A stretch of DNA of 64,000 nucleotides from VAXT01 sp963850415 (GCA_963850415.1 CAWKLE010000004.1:372001-436000), one strand, 5' to 3'; shown: positions 35,406 through 44,459, counted from the stretch's first letter. Program-made: numbers and translations. The notes: generated by a model not told the origin, from the letters alone.

Positions 35406-35948
35406 GTGGAGCTCGAGACGGAGCGACTCGCGCTCCGGCCGCTCTCGCTCGACGACCTCGACGACCTGGCGCGCTTCCTGTCCGATCCGGAGACGATGCG
35501 TTACATCGGCGCGGGCGGCACGCGTTCCCGTGATCAGGCGCTCGACACCCTCGAGCGCATGATCGAGAGCTATCGGGCCCGCGGCTACGGCCAGCTCGGA
35601 GTCGAGCGGAAGGAGGACGGGGCGTTCCTCGGCCGCTGCGGGCTCCTCGTCTGGGACCCCACGACCTGGACGATCACCGAGCAGGTCGACGGACCGCTCG
35701 AGGTGGAGATCGGCTACCTCCTCGGCCGTGAGCACTGGGGTAACGGGTACGCGACCGAATCTGCGCTGGCGGTTCGCGACTGGGCGCTCGCGGAGCTCGG
35801 GCTCGAGCGGCTGATCGCGCTCATCTATCCGAGCAACATTCGCTCCGTCCGCGTCGCCGAGAAGCTGGGCATGGAGCCGGAGGGTGAGATCGAGATCTTC
35901 GGGAACCGAGTGACGCTCTACTCGCTCGGAAAGCGTCCCGCTCTGTAG
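35406..35948 (+). CDS. GNAT acetyltransferase (RimJ/RimL type)
   Basis: 180 residues with the Acetyltransf_3 fold: ETERLALRPLSLDDLDDLARF at the start, GYLLGREHWGNGYATES (acetyl-CoA loop) and RLIALIYPSNIRSVRVAEKLGM. It acetylates an N-terminus, amine or antibiotic; the target is unknown. GTG start 2 nt after the HxlR stop, so co-transcribed with it. The last 31 bp overlap the convergent HMG-CoA lyase gene. Confidence 0.88.
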   Translation: MELETERLALRPLSLDDLDDLARFLSDPETMRYIGAGGTRSRDQALDTLERMIESYRARGYGQLGVERKEDGAFLGRCGLLVWDPTTWTITEQVDGPLEVEIGYLLGREHWGNGYATESALAVRDWALAELGLERLIALIYPSNIRSVRVAEKLGMEPEGEIEIFGNRVTLYSLGKRPAL

Positions 35949-36785
35949 AGCTGGCCCTCGAGCGACCTCCCGAGCACGCCTTCGAGCCACTCCGAGATGG
36001 CGATCAGCGCGTCCAGGTCGGCGCCGGTCTCGACGCCGTCGCCCTCGAGCATGTAGACCAGGTCCTCGGTCGCCACGTTGCCGGTCGCCTTCGGCGCGAA
36101 CGGGCAGCCGCCGAGGCCACCGATCGACGAGTCGAGGGTCGTCGCGCCGGCCTCGAGTGCGGCATAGGCGTTCGCGAAGCCGGTGTTGCGCGTGTTGTGG
36201 CCGTGGAAGCCGGACGCGCCGCTGTCTTCGACCAGCCGTCGCACCTGGCCCGGGGTCGCGACACCGATCGTGTCCGCAAGGACGACGTCGTCGGCGGCGC
36301 CGAGCCGTTTGGCGAGCTCGACCACCACGCCCGGGTCGACGCGGCCCTCGAACGGACAGCCGAACGCGACGCTGATCGTGGCCGTCGAACGGACGCCGTC
36401 CTCGCGCGCGCGCGCGAGAACCTTGTTTGCTACGTCCAGAGCCTCGTCGACGGACGCGTTGGCGTTCCGCCGGCTGAAGCTCTCTGTCGCGGCGAGCGCG
36501 AAACGAACCTCGTCGAGCCCTGCCTCCCGCAGCCGGTCGTAGCCCTTCTCGTTCAGCGCGAGCCCGGCGTAGACGGTCCCGTCACGCCGCTCGAGCCCGC
36601 CGACGACCTCCTCCGCGCCGGCCATCTTCGGAACGCGCTCGGCGCTGACGAAGCTGACCGCCTCCACCACCGGCAGGCCCGCGGCGGCGAGCCGGTTGAC
36701 GAGCTCGGCGCGCGTCTCCGGCGGCAGGACGTCCTCGCTCGTTCTGCAGGCCGTCCCGCGGCCCGACCTCGCAGATCGTGATCAA
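35918..36785 (-). pseudogene. Hydroxymethylglutaryl-CoA lyase, one frameshift near the N-terminus
   Basis: HMGL-like TIM barrel that cleaves HMG-CoA to acetoacetate and acetyl-CoA. The start ITICEVGPRDGLQNE has the catalytic Arg and Asp; SVAFGCPFEGRV, HGHNTRNTGFAN and GLGGCPFAPKATGNVATEDLVYML (catalytic Cys loop) follow. After LQNE the frame changes near 36735; removing the C in GAGCGAGGAC gives LQNEEDVLPPETRAELV and a 288-codon gene. TTG at 36785 overlaps the PPOX stop (TTGA). Probably functional if the extra base is an error. Confidence 0.88.
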
Positions 36786-37168
36786 GCGATCCGCTCGGGC
36801 GTGACCCGGACGATGACCCTGCGCTCGCCGGGGCGGTGGCTCTGGAACTTCGGGTTGCCGGTGTATTTCTCCGACAGCTTGTCGATGTGCCGGTCGGCCG
36901 CCTCACCCTCTTCGAGCTCGACCGTCCCGGTGACGGTCACGTAGTCGTACGGGTCGTCCTGCGAGTAGACCTCGATCGTCACTCTCGGATCGCGGCGCAT
37001 GTGGTGCCACTTCGCCCGGCCGGTCGCGGTGTTGAAGACGACATGCTCGCCGTCGTAGTCGATCCAGACCGGCGTCACGTGTGGCGTCCCGTCCGGGCGG
37101 ATGGTCGCCACTGCGCCGAAGTTCTTGCCTAGAAAAAGCTGTGCCTGCTGCTCGGTGAGCCTGACCAC
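36782..37168 (-). CDS. PPOX-class (F420/FMN-binding) split-barrel protein
   Basis: 128 residues of the pyridoxamine 5'-phosphate oxidase-like split barrel: LGKNFGAVATIRPDGTPHVTPVWIDYDGEHVVFNTA and KWHHMRRDPRVTIEVY, the pattern of actinobacterial F420-dependent TIGR03618-type proteins. A biliverdin reductase or other F420 enzyme is possible. GTG at 37168; the divergent BNR gene starts 21 bp away, with TAGGCT/TAGCCT elements in the gap. Confidence 0.85.
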   Translation of the reverse strand: MVRLTEQQAQLFLGKNFGAVATIRPDGTPHVTPVWIDYDGEHVVFNTATGRAKWHHMRRDPRVTIEVYSQDDPYDYVTVTGTVELEEGEAADRHIDKLSEKYTGNPKFQSHRPGERRVIVRVTPERIA

Positions 37169-37189
37169 GCTTGAGTAGGCTACCGAGCG

Positions 37190-38278
37190 ATGGCTCCGTC
37201 GATTCTGGTCGGCACTCGCAAGGGGCTCTTCCTCCTGAAGGGCGACGAAACCCGACGCAAATGGGAGACCGAGGGGCCGTACCTGGCCGGCTGGGACGTG
37301 TTCCACGCGATGAAGGACGAGGGGTCGATCTTCGCCGCCGCGAACCATGCCGTCTACGGCGCAACCGTCCAGCGTTCGGACGATGCCGGCAAGACCTGGG
37401 AGCGGAGCGAGGGGCTCGGACTGCCCGAGGATCACGAACTGACGCTCGAAAAGACGTGGCACGTCGAAGCAGGCCCAAACGGGATGCTGTGGCTCGGCGG
37501 CGCGCCGGGCGTGCTCTTCCGCTCGGCCGATCGCGGCCAGAGCTGGGAGCCCGTCACGAGCCTGATCGACCATCCGACCCGTGAGCGCTGGAATCCGGGC
37601 GCCGGCGGGATGTGCACGCACTCGATCCAGTTCGACCCGGAGAACGACCAGACGATGTACGTGGGCATCTCCGCGGCGGGCGTCTTCCGTAGCGAGGACG
37701 CCGGCGCCTCGTGGAGGCCTGCGAACAAGGGCACCGCGGCCGACTTCATGCCAGACGACCCGTTCCCCGAGGTCGGCCAGTGCGTGCACAAGGTGCTCGT
37801 CCACCCGGCGAAGACCGACCGCCTCTGGCAGCAGAACCACTGCGGCGTCTACCGCACCGACGACCGCGGCGAGAACTGGGAACGGCTGGAGGACAACGGC
37901 CTGCCCAGCAGCTTCGGCTTTCCAATCGCCATCCACCACCGAGATCCGGACATGGCCTTCGTGATCCCGGAGGACTCGGCGCGCGGTTCGGCGGGCGAGG
38001 TCGGCGGCGGGGACAGGGTCACGTCGGGTGGACGCCTCGGCGTGTACCGCACCCAGGACGGCGGCAGCAGCTGGGAGCTAGCCACGAACGGGTTGCCGGA
38101 GCAGGCGTGGGTCGAGGTGCTGCGCGAGGGAATGTCGTCCGATCGGCTCGACCCTGTCGGGATCTATTTCGGCACGAAGAGCGGCTCGGTCTTCGTCTCC
38201 CCGAACGAGGGTGACGAGTGGATCGAGGCGGCGCGGCACCTACCAGCCGTGCTGTCGGTCGAATTCGCCGAGTGGTAA
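37190..38278 (+). CDS. Cytosolic BNR/Asp-box beta-propeller (sialidase/sortilin-like)
   Basis: 362 residues with repeated Asp-boxes (SDDAGKTWE, SADRGQSWE, SEDAGASWR, TDDRGENWE, TQDGGSSWE). It starts ILVGTRKGLFLLKGD and has no signal peptide. The family is annotated exo-alpha-sialidase or VPS10-like, but the catalytic arginines and Asp/Tyr of true sialidases are not evident, so a binding or scaffold role is possible. It overlaps the MoaD-like gene by 7 bp, a coupling that suggests joint function. Confidence 0.82.
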   Translation: MAPSILVGTRKGLFLLKGDETRRKWETEGPYLAGWDVFHAMKDEGSIFAAANHAVYGATVQRSDDAGKTWERSEGLGLPEDHELTLEKTWHVEAGPNGMLWLGGAPGVLFRSADRGQSWEPVTSLIDHPTRERWNPGAGGMCTHSIQFDPENDQTMYVGISAAGVFRSEDAGASWRPANKGTAADFMPDDPFPEVGQCVHKVLVHPAKTDRLWQQNHCGVYRTDDRGENWERLEDNGLPSSFGFPIAIHHRDPDMAFVIPEDSARGSAGEVGGGDRVTSGGRLGVYRTQDGGSSWELATNGLPEQAWVEVLREGMSSDRLDPVGIYFGTKSGSVFVSPNEGDEWIEAARHLPAVLSVEFAEW

Positions 38279-38529
38279 CCGTGTTGCTTCCGGGCCTGCT
38301 CGCCGACCAGGCGGGCGGTCGGAAGCAGTTCGAGCTCGACGCACCCACGGTCGGCGCCGCGCTCCGCGCCCTGCCCGTTAGCGACCTGCTCTTCGACGCG
38401 CGCAACGAGCTGCGTCCGCTCGTGAACATCTACGTCGACGGGGAAGACATCCGCGGGCGCGGTGGTGTCGATTCGAAGCTTCGCGGAGGAGAGACGGTGA
38501 GGGTTGTCGCAGCCGTGGCGGGAGGCTGA
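38272..38529 (+). CDS. MoaD/ThiS-like ubiquitin-fold protein ending in Gly-Gly
   Basis: 85 residues with a beta-grasp pattern: VTVLLPGLLADQAGGRKQFELDAPTVGAALRAL, then NELRPLVNIYVDGEDI and a C-terminal VRVVAAVAGG. The terminal GG is what E1-like enzymes activate to thiocarboxylate or conjugate. It could be a sulfur carrier or a protein modifier; no MoeB/ThiF partner lies in the window. GTG at 38272 lies within the stop region of the BNR gene. Confidence 0.8.
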   Translation: MVTVLLPGLLADQAGGRKQFELDAPTVGAALRALPVSDLLFDARNELRPLVNIYVDGEDIRGRGGVDSKLRGGETVRVVAAVAGG

Positions 38530-38545
38530 CGATCGGGAGAAGGCG

Positions 38546-38788
38546 CTAGAGGAAGCGCTGGAGCTTGCCGCGCTCGAGAACGAGCTCGATCTCGCCGGTC
38601 AGCTCGTCCACCTTGCGGATCGCGGTCGCCGGAACCAGGAAATGACGATGCCAGAGACCGTCTGAACGGATCGCCAACGCGTCGGGGACATCAGGCGAAG
38701 TCCCGTAGAGAGAGCCCTCGACCTGTCCGACGTGCCGCCCAGTCGAGTCGCGGACCGTGAAACCGCTGGTCTCCTCGATCTCGAGCAT
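38546..38788 (-). CDS. Small PRC-barrel-like protein
   Basis: 80 residues: TVRDSTGRHVGQVEGSLYG, then ALAIRSDGLWHRHFLVPATAIRKVDELTGEIEL, fitting a single PRC-barrel domain like those in RimM and photosynthetic reaction centre H subunits. Role unknown. ATG at 38788. Its first codons lie opposite a possible SWIM-like reading frame on the plus strand. Confidence 0.6.
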   Translation of the reverse strand: MLEIEETSGFTVRDSTGRHVGQVEGSLYGTSPDVPDALAIRSDGLWHRHFLVPATAIRKVDELTGEIELVLERGKLQRFL

Positions 38789-38975
38789 GTTGCAACTCTC
38801 TTAGAGGCCGGCTCGGTCCTCATCCGCGCAGACGCTGGTCACGATCGGTACTTGCTACTGACGGCGACTCAAGGTTGGTGCCGATGCGGCTCGGAGGAAG
38901 AGCGGACAGCATCACACTGCCGCCATTTCCTGGCTGAACGGGGGTGTCCAGACGGGGGCGGCGGAAAGGAGAATC
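38732..38975 (+). other. Possible SWIM-type zinc-finger reading frame (fragment?)
   Basis: A plus-strand frame from GTG 38732 reads EHVATLLEAGSVLIRADAG, then YLLLTATQGWCRCGSEEERTASHCRHFLAERG. CxC-x(10-11)-CxH matches the SWIM zinc-binding pattern and the flanking residues look protein-like. The frame has no stop before it enters the next gene in another frame, and its 5' part overlaps the PRC-barrel gene on the other strand. It may be a decayed or frameshifted gene, or coincidence. Confidence 0.3.
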
Positions 38976-41141
38976 ATGTTCCAAGCTCCACTCATTCGCA
39001 GTGGGAGCGGGCGACGCGTGCTGACATTGCTGGGTACGGCACTCGCGTCGCTGCTCCTCTTGTCAGGCGCTCAGTCCGGCGTGCAGGCTCCCGGCGCTGG
39101 CTGGTATTCAGGCAATCCGTTGCTGGGGCCCTCGACTCTGACGAGCCTCGCTTCCGCGGCAGGGACTACCTACGCGGCGGGAAACGAAGGCGTGCTGCTG
39201 AAGAGCACGGACGGAGGGCTGACCTGGTCGGGAATCGCCACAGGCATCCAAGACAACCTCAGCCTTGTCCGAATCCTGGGCGGCGATCCCAACTCGATCG
39301 TCGTCGGCGGCGCCACCTTCCTCCGGCGCTCCGACAACGGCGGCAAGACGTTCACGCGTCTTCCCTTCGCACGTGGCTCTGCGAGCCTAGTGACTGCCGC
39401 ATTTCCATCGAGCGAGATCGGTTACCTCGTACTTTCGAACGGGTTCGTCCTGTCCACCGCTGACGGTGGACGAACGTTCACCCGCAGGACTGCGATTCCG
39501 GGCGGGAAGCCCACTGACATCATCGCCACCTCGGTGACCACCGCCTTCGCGGTGACCGAGGGCGGCACGATCCAACGGACGAGCGACGGAGCTGCGTCCT
39601 GGACGCAGGTCGCGACGGCCCACGCCGCACTCAGGGGAATCGAAAGGGCCGACGGAACAACGATGTACGCCGTCGGCAACGGCTTGACTCTTCTCAAGAG
39701 CGGTGACGACGGGGCGACCTGGGAGGCGAAGCCGGTCCTCGAGGTGCCCGGCGGCGACCTGACCTCGATTCGAACGGCCGGACCCGATGTCGCCCTCGTG
39801 ACGACCGCGGCCGGCAACCAGCTGCTGCGCACCACCGACGGCGGCGACACGTTCGCGTCGATCGTGCCTTCGAGCGACGCATCGTTCGGGGTTGTGTTCG
39901 TCACTCCCTCGCGAGCCGTAACAGTCGGCGCCTTCGGCAGTGCGCAGGTCTCGGACGACGCCGGCGCGAACTGGCAGACGGTCGGATCGCGGATCCAGGG
40001 TCCGTTCACCGTCCTCCACGCCGTGTCCAGCGTGACCGCATTCGCCGGAGGCTCGCAAGGCGTGCTCGCACGAACGGTCGACGGGGGCCAGACGTGGGCG
40101 AACATCAGTCCACCGACCAGCGCAGCGATCGTAGGGATCGCCGCGCCCACGCCCACGACGCTGTTCGTGCTCGCATCCGACGGCTCTCTCCAGCGCTCGG
40201 ACAATTCGGGGGTCAGCTATCGGATCCTCAATACGGGCACGACGCGCGCGATCAGCGCGGTCGTCGCTCTCGATACCCAGACGATCCTGCTGATCGGCCC
40301 ACGCGGACTCCTGCGCTCGACGAACAGTGGCGAGGAGTTCAAGGCGGTCGCCGGCAAGATCGGACAAAGCGCGCTCCTTCGCGCAGGCGAGGTCGTGAAA
40401 GGCAGGTTCTACGCCTACGGAGCACGCACGCTCGTCGTTTCTGCCGACGGCGGTAAGAGCTGGAAAGCGATCAAGACGCCGGCCAAGCGATCGATTCTCG
40501 ATGTTTCGTTCGTAAGCGTCTCTACCGGATACCTCCTCGACACGCGTGGAGAGCTCTGGCGGACGCAGAACGGGGGCAGGACGTGGGACGAGATCGAATG
40601 CCTGGGGAGTTGGCGCCTGAACGGGGTCGACTTCGTCGATGCGAGCCATGGCTTCGCACTCGTAAAGCCGACCGGGCGATATGTCGCAGGCGGATACCTT
40701 CTCCGCACCGACAATGGCGGCAAGAGCTGGCACCCGCAGTTCGTGAGCGGGGGACCGGCGAATGCGATCGAGTCCGCCGACTCGACCAGCTATCTCCTCG
40801 TCGGTGACAGCGTTCTCTACGCCACGAAGTCCGGCGGCGACATGGGTGCGACGAGGAAGCTGACGTTCTCGGCCAAGCCGAAATCCCTCACGAAGACGGC
40901 AACGGTCAAGATCAACGGCCGCCTGAGTCCGGCGCAAGGCGGCGAGGACGTCGCCCTCTCACGCTACATGGCGGGCAGTTGGACGGTGAAGCACGTCACG
41001 GTCGCCTCGAACGGGGCGTTCAGCGCCCGCTGGCCTGTCACCAAGACGGCAGTGTTCGTCGCACAGGCCTTCGGGGATGCAGATCACGTCGCCGTTGGGA
41101 CTGCTGCCCTCACTGTCAAGCTCGTGCCCAAGAAGCGGTAA
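38976..41141 (+). CDS. Large secreted BNR/Asp-box beta-propeller protein
   Basis: 721 residues. A signal peptide (about 15-33, LTLLGTALASLLLLSGAQS) is followed by at least a dozen Asp-boxes (STDGGLTW, SDNGGKTF, TADGGRTF, TVDGGQTW, SADGGKSW, TQNGGRTW, TDNGGKSW), predicting one or two HCF136/sortilin-like propellers. A C-terminal Ig-like domain of about 100 residues (LTFSAKPKSLTKTATVKINGRL) ends in a basic tail. AAAGGAG precedes the ATG. Extracellular binding is the likely role; the ligand is unknown. Confidence 0.85.
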   Translation: MFQAPLIRSGSGRRVLTLLGTALASLLLLSGAQSGVQAPGAGWYSGNPLLGPSTLTSLASAAGTTYAAGNEGVLLKSTDGGLTWSGIATGIQDNLSLVRILGGDPNSIVVGGATFLRRSDNGGKTFTRLPFARGSASLVTAAFPSSEIGYLVLSNGFVLSTADGGRTFTRRTAIPGGKPTDIIATSVTTAFAVTEGGTIQRTSDGAASWTQVATAHAALRGIERADGTTMYAVGNGLTLLKSGDDGATWEAKPVLEVPGGDLTSIRTAGPDVALVTTAAGNQLLRTTDGGDTFASIVPSSDASFGVVFVTPSRAVTVGAFGSAQVSDDAGANWQTVGSRIQGPFTVLHAVSSVTAFAGGSQGVLARTVDGGQTWANISPPTSAAIVGIAAPTPTTLFVLASDGSLQRSDNSGVSYRILNTGTTRAISAVVALDTQTILLIGPRGLLRSTNSGEEFKAVAGKIGQSALLRAGEVVKGRFYAYGARTLVVSADGGKSWKAIKTPAKRSILDVSFVSVSTGYLLDTRGELWRTQNGGRTWDEIECLGSWRLNGVDFVDASHGFALVKPTGRYVAGGYLLRTDNGGKSWHPQFVSGGPANAIESADSTSYLLVGDSVLYATKSGGDMGATRKLTFSAKPKSLTKTATVKINGRLSPAQGGEDVALSRYMAGSWTVKHVTVASNGAFSARWPVTKTAVFVAQAFGDADHVAVGTAALTVKLVPKKR

Positions 41142-41155
41142 CGAGAAGGCTGCTT

Positions 41156-41191
41156 GGATCGAAGGACCGGCACCCGCCGGTCCTTCGATCC
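41156..41191. terminator. Bidirectional terminator hairpin
   Basis: GGATCGAAGGACCGGC-accc-GCCGGTCCTTCGATCC is a perfect 16-bp stem between the convergent propeller gene and nadA. It has no T-tract. Confidence 0.7.
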
Positions 41192-41255
41192 CATCCGGCG
41201 CTACGTCGACGAGCGTGCAGCGGTGACCGTCAGGAGCCTCTCTCTCTCCCAACGG

Positions 41256-42191
41256 CTAGGTGATCGCGACCATCCGGTCGATCGCGCCTCGGGCGCGCGC
41301 CGCGATCTCCGGGTCGACCGTGACCACGTGCTTCCAGTCGCGCAGCGAGTCGCGGAGCTTCTCGAGCGTGATCATCTTCATGTACTTGCAGATCGCCTTC
41401 TCGGAGATCGCCTCGAACCGCTTCTCCGGAGCCTCCTTGTTCAGGCGATGCAGGATCCCGGTCTCGGTCGCGACGAGGAACCGCCTCTTCGGCGACGACT
41501 TCGCGAAGTTGATCATCCCCTCGGTGGAGAGGATGTGCGTGCGCTCGTTGCCGAAGGCCATGCACTGGCTGGCGCAACCGCACTCGGGGTGGACGAGCAG
41601 CTCTGCGTCGGGCGCCTCGTCCTGCCAGCGCTCGATGTCGGCGGGCCGGATGCCCGCGTGCACGTGGCACTCGCCCATCCAGATCTTCAGCTTGCGCCCG
41701 GTCGCGCGCTCGAGCCAGACGCCGAGGAAGAGATCGGGGAGGAACAGGATCTCCTGATCCTCGGGAATCGCCTCGATCACCGCCTTCGCGTTGCCCGACG
41801 TGCAGCAGTAGTCGCTCTCCGCCTTGACCTCGGCAGTCGTGTTCACGTACGAGACGACGACGCCGCCGGGATGCTCCGCCTTCCAAGCGCGCAGCTGATC
41901 GGCGGTGATCGATGCGGCCAGCGAGCAACCGGCGTCCAGGTCGGGGATGAGCACGGTCTTGTCCGGGGCGAGGATCGAGGCCGTCTCGGCCATGAAGTGG
42001 ACGCCGCAGAAGACGATCGCCTCCGCGTCGGTCGCCGCGGCCTCCCGGGACAGGCCCAGGGAGTCGCCGACGAAATCGGCCACGTCCTGCACCTCCGGCA
42101 CCTGGTAGTTGTGCGCGAGGATCACGGCTTCCCGCTCCGCCGCGAGGGCGCGAACCTCCTCCTGAAGCGTCGAGATCTCCAACGTCGTCAT
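41256..42191 (-). CDS. nadA: Quinolinate synthase NadA
   Basis: 311-residue 4Fe-4S enzyme that condenses iminoaspartate with dihydroxyacetone phosphate to quinolinate in NAD synthesis. Motifs: ILAHNYQVPEVQDVADFVGDSL, IVFCGVHFMAETA, YCCTSGNA, HPECGCASQC and EKAICKYMKM, supplying the cluster cysteines. ATG overlaps the nadC stop (ATGA). Last gene of nadB-nadC-nadA. Confidence 0.97.
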   Translation of the reverse strand: MTTLEISTLQEEVRALAAEREAVILAHNYQVPEVQDVADFVGDSLGLSREAAATDAEAIVFCGVHFMAETASILAPDKTVLIPDLDAGCSLAASITADQLRAWKAEHPGGVVVSYVNTTAEVKAESDYCCTSGNAKAVIEAIPEDQEILFLPDLFLGVWLERATGRKLKIWMGECHVHAGIRPADIERWQDEAPDAELLVHPECGCASQCMAFGNERTHILSTEGMINFAKSSPKRRFLVATETGILHRLNKEAPEKRFEAISEKAICKYMKMITLEKLRDSLRDWKHVVTVDPEIAARARGAIDRMVAIT

Positions 42192-43024
42192 GCGAGCTCC
42201 AGCGACACGTCGAGGGAGCGGGCCGAATGGGTCAGCGCGCCGACCGAGACGAAGTCGACTCCGGTCTCGGCGATCTCGCGCACGGTCTCGACCGAGACGC
42301 CGCCCGAAGCCTCGAGCGACGCCCTGCCGGCGACGAGCTGGACGGCCTCGCGCATCAGCGCCGGAGACATGTTGTCGAGCAGGATCTGCTCCGCGCCGGC
42401 GGCGAGCGCCTCGCGCACGTCGTCCAGCGTCTCGGCCTCGACCTCGATCGGCAAGCTCGCTCCGGCCCGGCGAAGGAGCTCCACCGCGGGCACGACTCCG
42501 CCCGCTGCGCGCAGGTGGTTGTCCTTGACGAGGATCCCGTCGTCGAGGCCGAAGCGGTGGTTGCGTCCGCCCCCGCAGCGCACGGCGTACTTCTCGAGCG
42601 CGCGGAGCCCCGGCGTCGTCTTGCGGGTGTCGAGGATCTCCGCGCCGGTGCCTTCGATCGCGTCCACGAAGCGGCGCGTCAGCGTCGCGATCCCGGAGAG
42701 GCGGCCGAGGAGGTTGAGCGCAGTGCGCTCCCCGGTCAGCACGGCGCGCGTGCGGCCGGTGATGCGGGCGAGCTCGGCCGGCTGCTGGAAGCGATCACCG
42801 TCCGCCGCGGCGGGCTCGAAGGCGAGGTTCGGATCGAGCGCGCAGAAGACGGCCTCGGCCGCAGGCAGGCCGGAGACGACGCCCGCCTCCTTGAGCAGCA
42901 GCGTTGCGGTGCAGGTTGCGTCCTCGGCGACGGTGGCCTCGGTCGTCAGGTCGCCGCCGCCGACGTCCTCGGCGAGCGCCGCGAGCGCGATCCGCTCCAG
43001 ATCGAGCTCCTGGGCTACGACCAT
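42188..43024 (-). CDS. nadC: Nicotinate-nucleotide pyrophosphorylase NadC
   Basis: 278-residue quinolinate phosphoribosyltransferase giving nicotinate mononucleotide. Motifs: LAEDVGGGDLTTEAT, RTALNLLGRLSGIAT, ILDTRKTTPGLRALEKYAVRCGGGRNHRFGL (Lys and Arg of the active site) and ILLDNMSPALM. ATG at 43024 overlaps the nadB end by 10 bp. Confidence 0.97.
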   Translation of the reverse strand: MVVAQELDLERIALAALAEDVGGGDLTTEATVAEDATCTATLLLKEAGVVSGLPAAEAVFCALDPNLAFEPAAADGDRFQQPAELARITGRTRAVLTGERTALNLLGRLSGIATLTRRFVDAIEGTGAEILDTRKTTPGLRALEKYAVRCGGGRNHRFGLDDGILVKDNHLRAAGGVVPAVELLRRAGASLPIEVEAETLDDVREALAAGAEQILLDNMSPALMREAVQLVAGRASLEASGGVSVETVREIAETGVDFVSVGALTHSARSLDVSLELA

Positions 43025-44424
43025 CGTTCGAACACGGGCTCCTGCCCCGGTCGGTGGACTACATGGCCGGCGAGCTCAGGATCCTCGGTCGGACAGTCGG
43101 CGCGGAAGTGCGCTCCTCGGCTCTCCGTTCGCGTGAGCGCGCCCGCCGCGATCAGCCTCGTCAGGAGGTGCGGGGCTCCCCGTAGCTGCTCCAGCCCGGC
43201 CGCGTCGCGGACGAGACCGGCGTCCTGCCACAGCGCGCGGCGAAGGTCGGGGGTGACGGTTTCGAGCGGTTGCGGGACGGGCGGAGCGCCGAGCCGAGCC
43301 GAAAGGCCGGGCTCCTCGAGCGAGGCGAGGGCAGCCCGGCGGCCGAAGACGAGGCATTCGAGCAACGAGTTCGACGCGAGCCGGTTCGCTCCGTGAACGC
43401 CCGTGCAGGCACATTCCCCGGCCGCGTACAGCCCCGGCAGCTCGGTCCGGCCGTCGAGGTCGGTGACGACGCCGCCCATCGTGTAGTGGGCCGCAGGCGC
43501 CACCGGGATCGGCTCGACCGCGGGGTCGAACCCGGCATCCTCGAGCGACCCGATCACGGACGGGAAGCGGTCCCGATCGACCGGGCGGAGGTCGAGCAAC
43601 GCCGTGCCACGCGCTCCGATCTCACGCGCAACCACATCGCGCGGAGCGAGCTCGTCGGTGAAGCGGTGGCCGCTGTCGTCGAGCAGGAGCGCGCCGGCGC
43701 CGCGCAGGGCTTCGCTGAGGAGAACGCCCGAGCCGCGCAGAGCAGTCGGATGGAACTGGATGAACTCGAGGTCGGCGACGCCGGCTCCCGCGCGGTAGGC
43801 CATGGCGATCCCGTCTCCGACCGCGCCCGCAGGGTTGGTCGTTCGTTCCCAGAGCGCGGCCGCGCCCCCCGTTGCGAACAGCGTGGCCCGCGCCGTGATC
43901 GCACCGCCGTCCGCGATCACGCCGACACAGCGTGAGTCCGTCGACCAGAGCCCGAGCGCCCGCTCCTGCCGGACCGAGATCCGCGGATGGGCGAGGACGC
44001 GCTCGGCGAGCGTGTGCGCGATCTGGCGTCCGGTGGCCGCGCCGCCGGCGTGCACGACGCGGGCACGCGAGTGTCCGCCCTCGAGACCGAGGCCCGGGTC
44101 GAACTCGACGCCCAGGTCGGTGAGGTCTGCGACACGCGCCGGAGCTTCGCTCGTCAACACCGAGACGGCGCTCGGGCGGCTGAGGCCGCGGCCCACCGCG
44201 ATCGTGTCCTCGGCGTGCAAGGCGGGATCGTCGTCCGGGCCGATTGCCGCTGCGACTCCGCCCTGTGCGAGATAGCTCGCCGTCGTCTTGATCGGCCCCT
44301 TCGTGAGGACGACCACGTCGGCCTCGCTCGCGGCGCAGAGAGCGGCATAGAAACCGGCCACGCCACCCCCCACGACGAGGAGATCGCAGTCCGCCTGTTG
44401 TGGTCGACGTCTCACGTTTCGCAT
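43015..44424 (-). CDS. nadB: L-aspartate oxidase NadB
   Basis: 469-residue FAD enzyme oxidising aspartate to iminoaspartate. The Rossmann motif is LLVVGGGVAGFYAAL; TKGPIKTTASYLAQGGVAA and the HYTMGGVVTDLDGRTELPGLYAAGECACTGVHGANRLASNSLLE segment are family hallmarks. It is shorter than E. coli NadB (540), mainly at the C-terminus. First gene of the operon, with a palindrome just upstream shared with nrtR. Confidence 0.96.
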   Translation of the reverse strand: MRNVRRRPQQADCDLLVVGGGVAGFYAALCAASEADVVVLTKGPIKTTASYLAQGGVAAAIGPDDDPALHAEDTIAVGRGLSRPSAVSVLTSEAPARVADLTDLGVEFDPGLGLEGGHSRARVVHAGGAATGRQIAHTLAERVLAHPRISVRQERALGLWSTDSRCVGVIADGGAITARATLFATGGAAALWERTTNPAGAVGDGIAMAYRAGAGVADLEFIQFHPTALRGSGVLLSEALRGAGALLLDDSGHRFTDELAPRDVVAREIGARGTALLDLRPVDRDRFPSVIGSLEDAGFDPAVEPIPVAPAAHYTMGGVVTDLDGRTELPGLYAAGECACTGVHGANRLASNSLLECLVFGRRAALASLEEPGLSARLGAPPVPQPLETVTPDLRRALWQDAGLVRDAAGLEQLRGAPHLLTRLIAAGALTRTESRGAHFRADCPTEDPELAGHVVHRPGQEPVFERWS

Positions 44425-44436
44425 CTGCCTCTGCTA

Positions 44437-44459
44437 GTTTTCGCCTCAGAGTCGATAAC
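44437..44459. promoter_or_regulatory. Candidate NrtR operator
   Basis: GTTTTCG-N9-CGATAAC, a 23-bp imperfect palindrome (6 of 7 arm positions), fills the 36-bp gap between nadB and nrtR and ends 1 nt before the nrtR GTG. Binding there would block both genes. NrtR regulators elsewhere bind about 21-bp palindromes upstream of nad genes. Confidence 0.6.
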
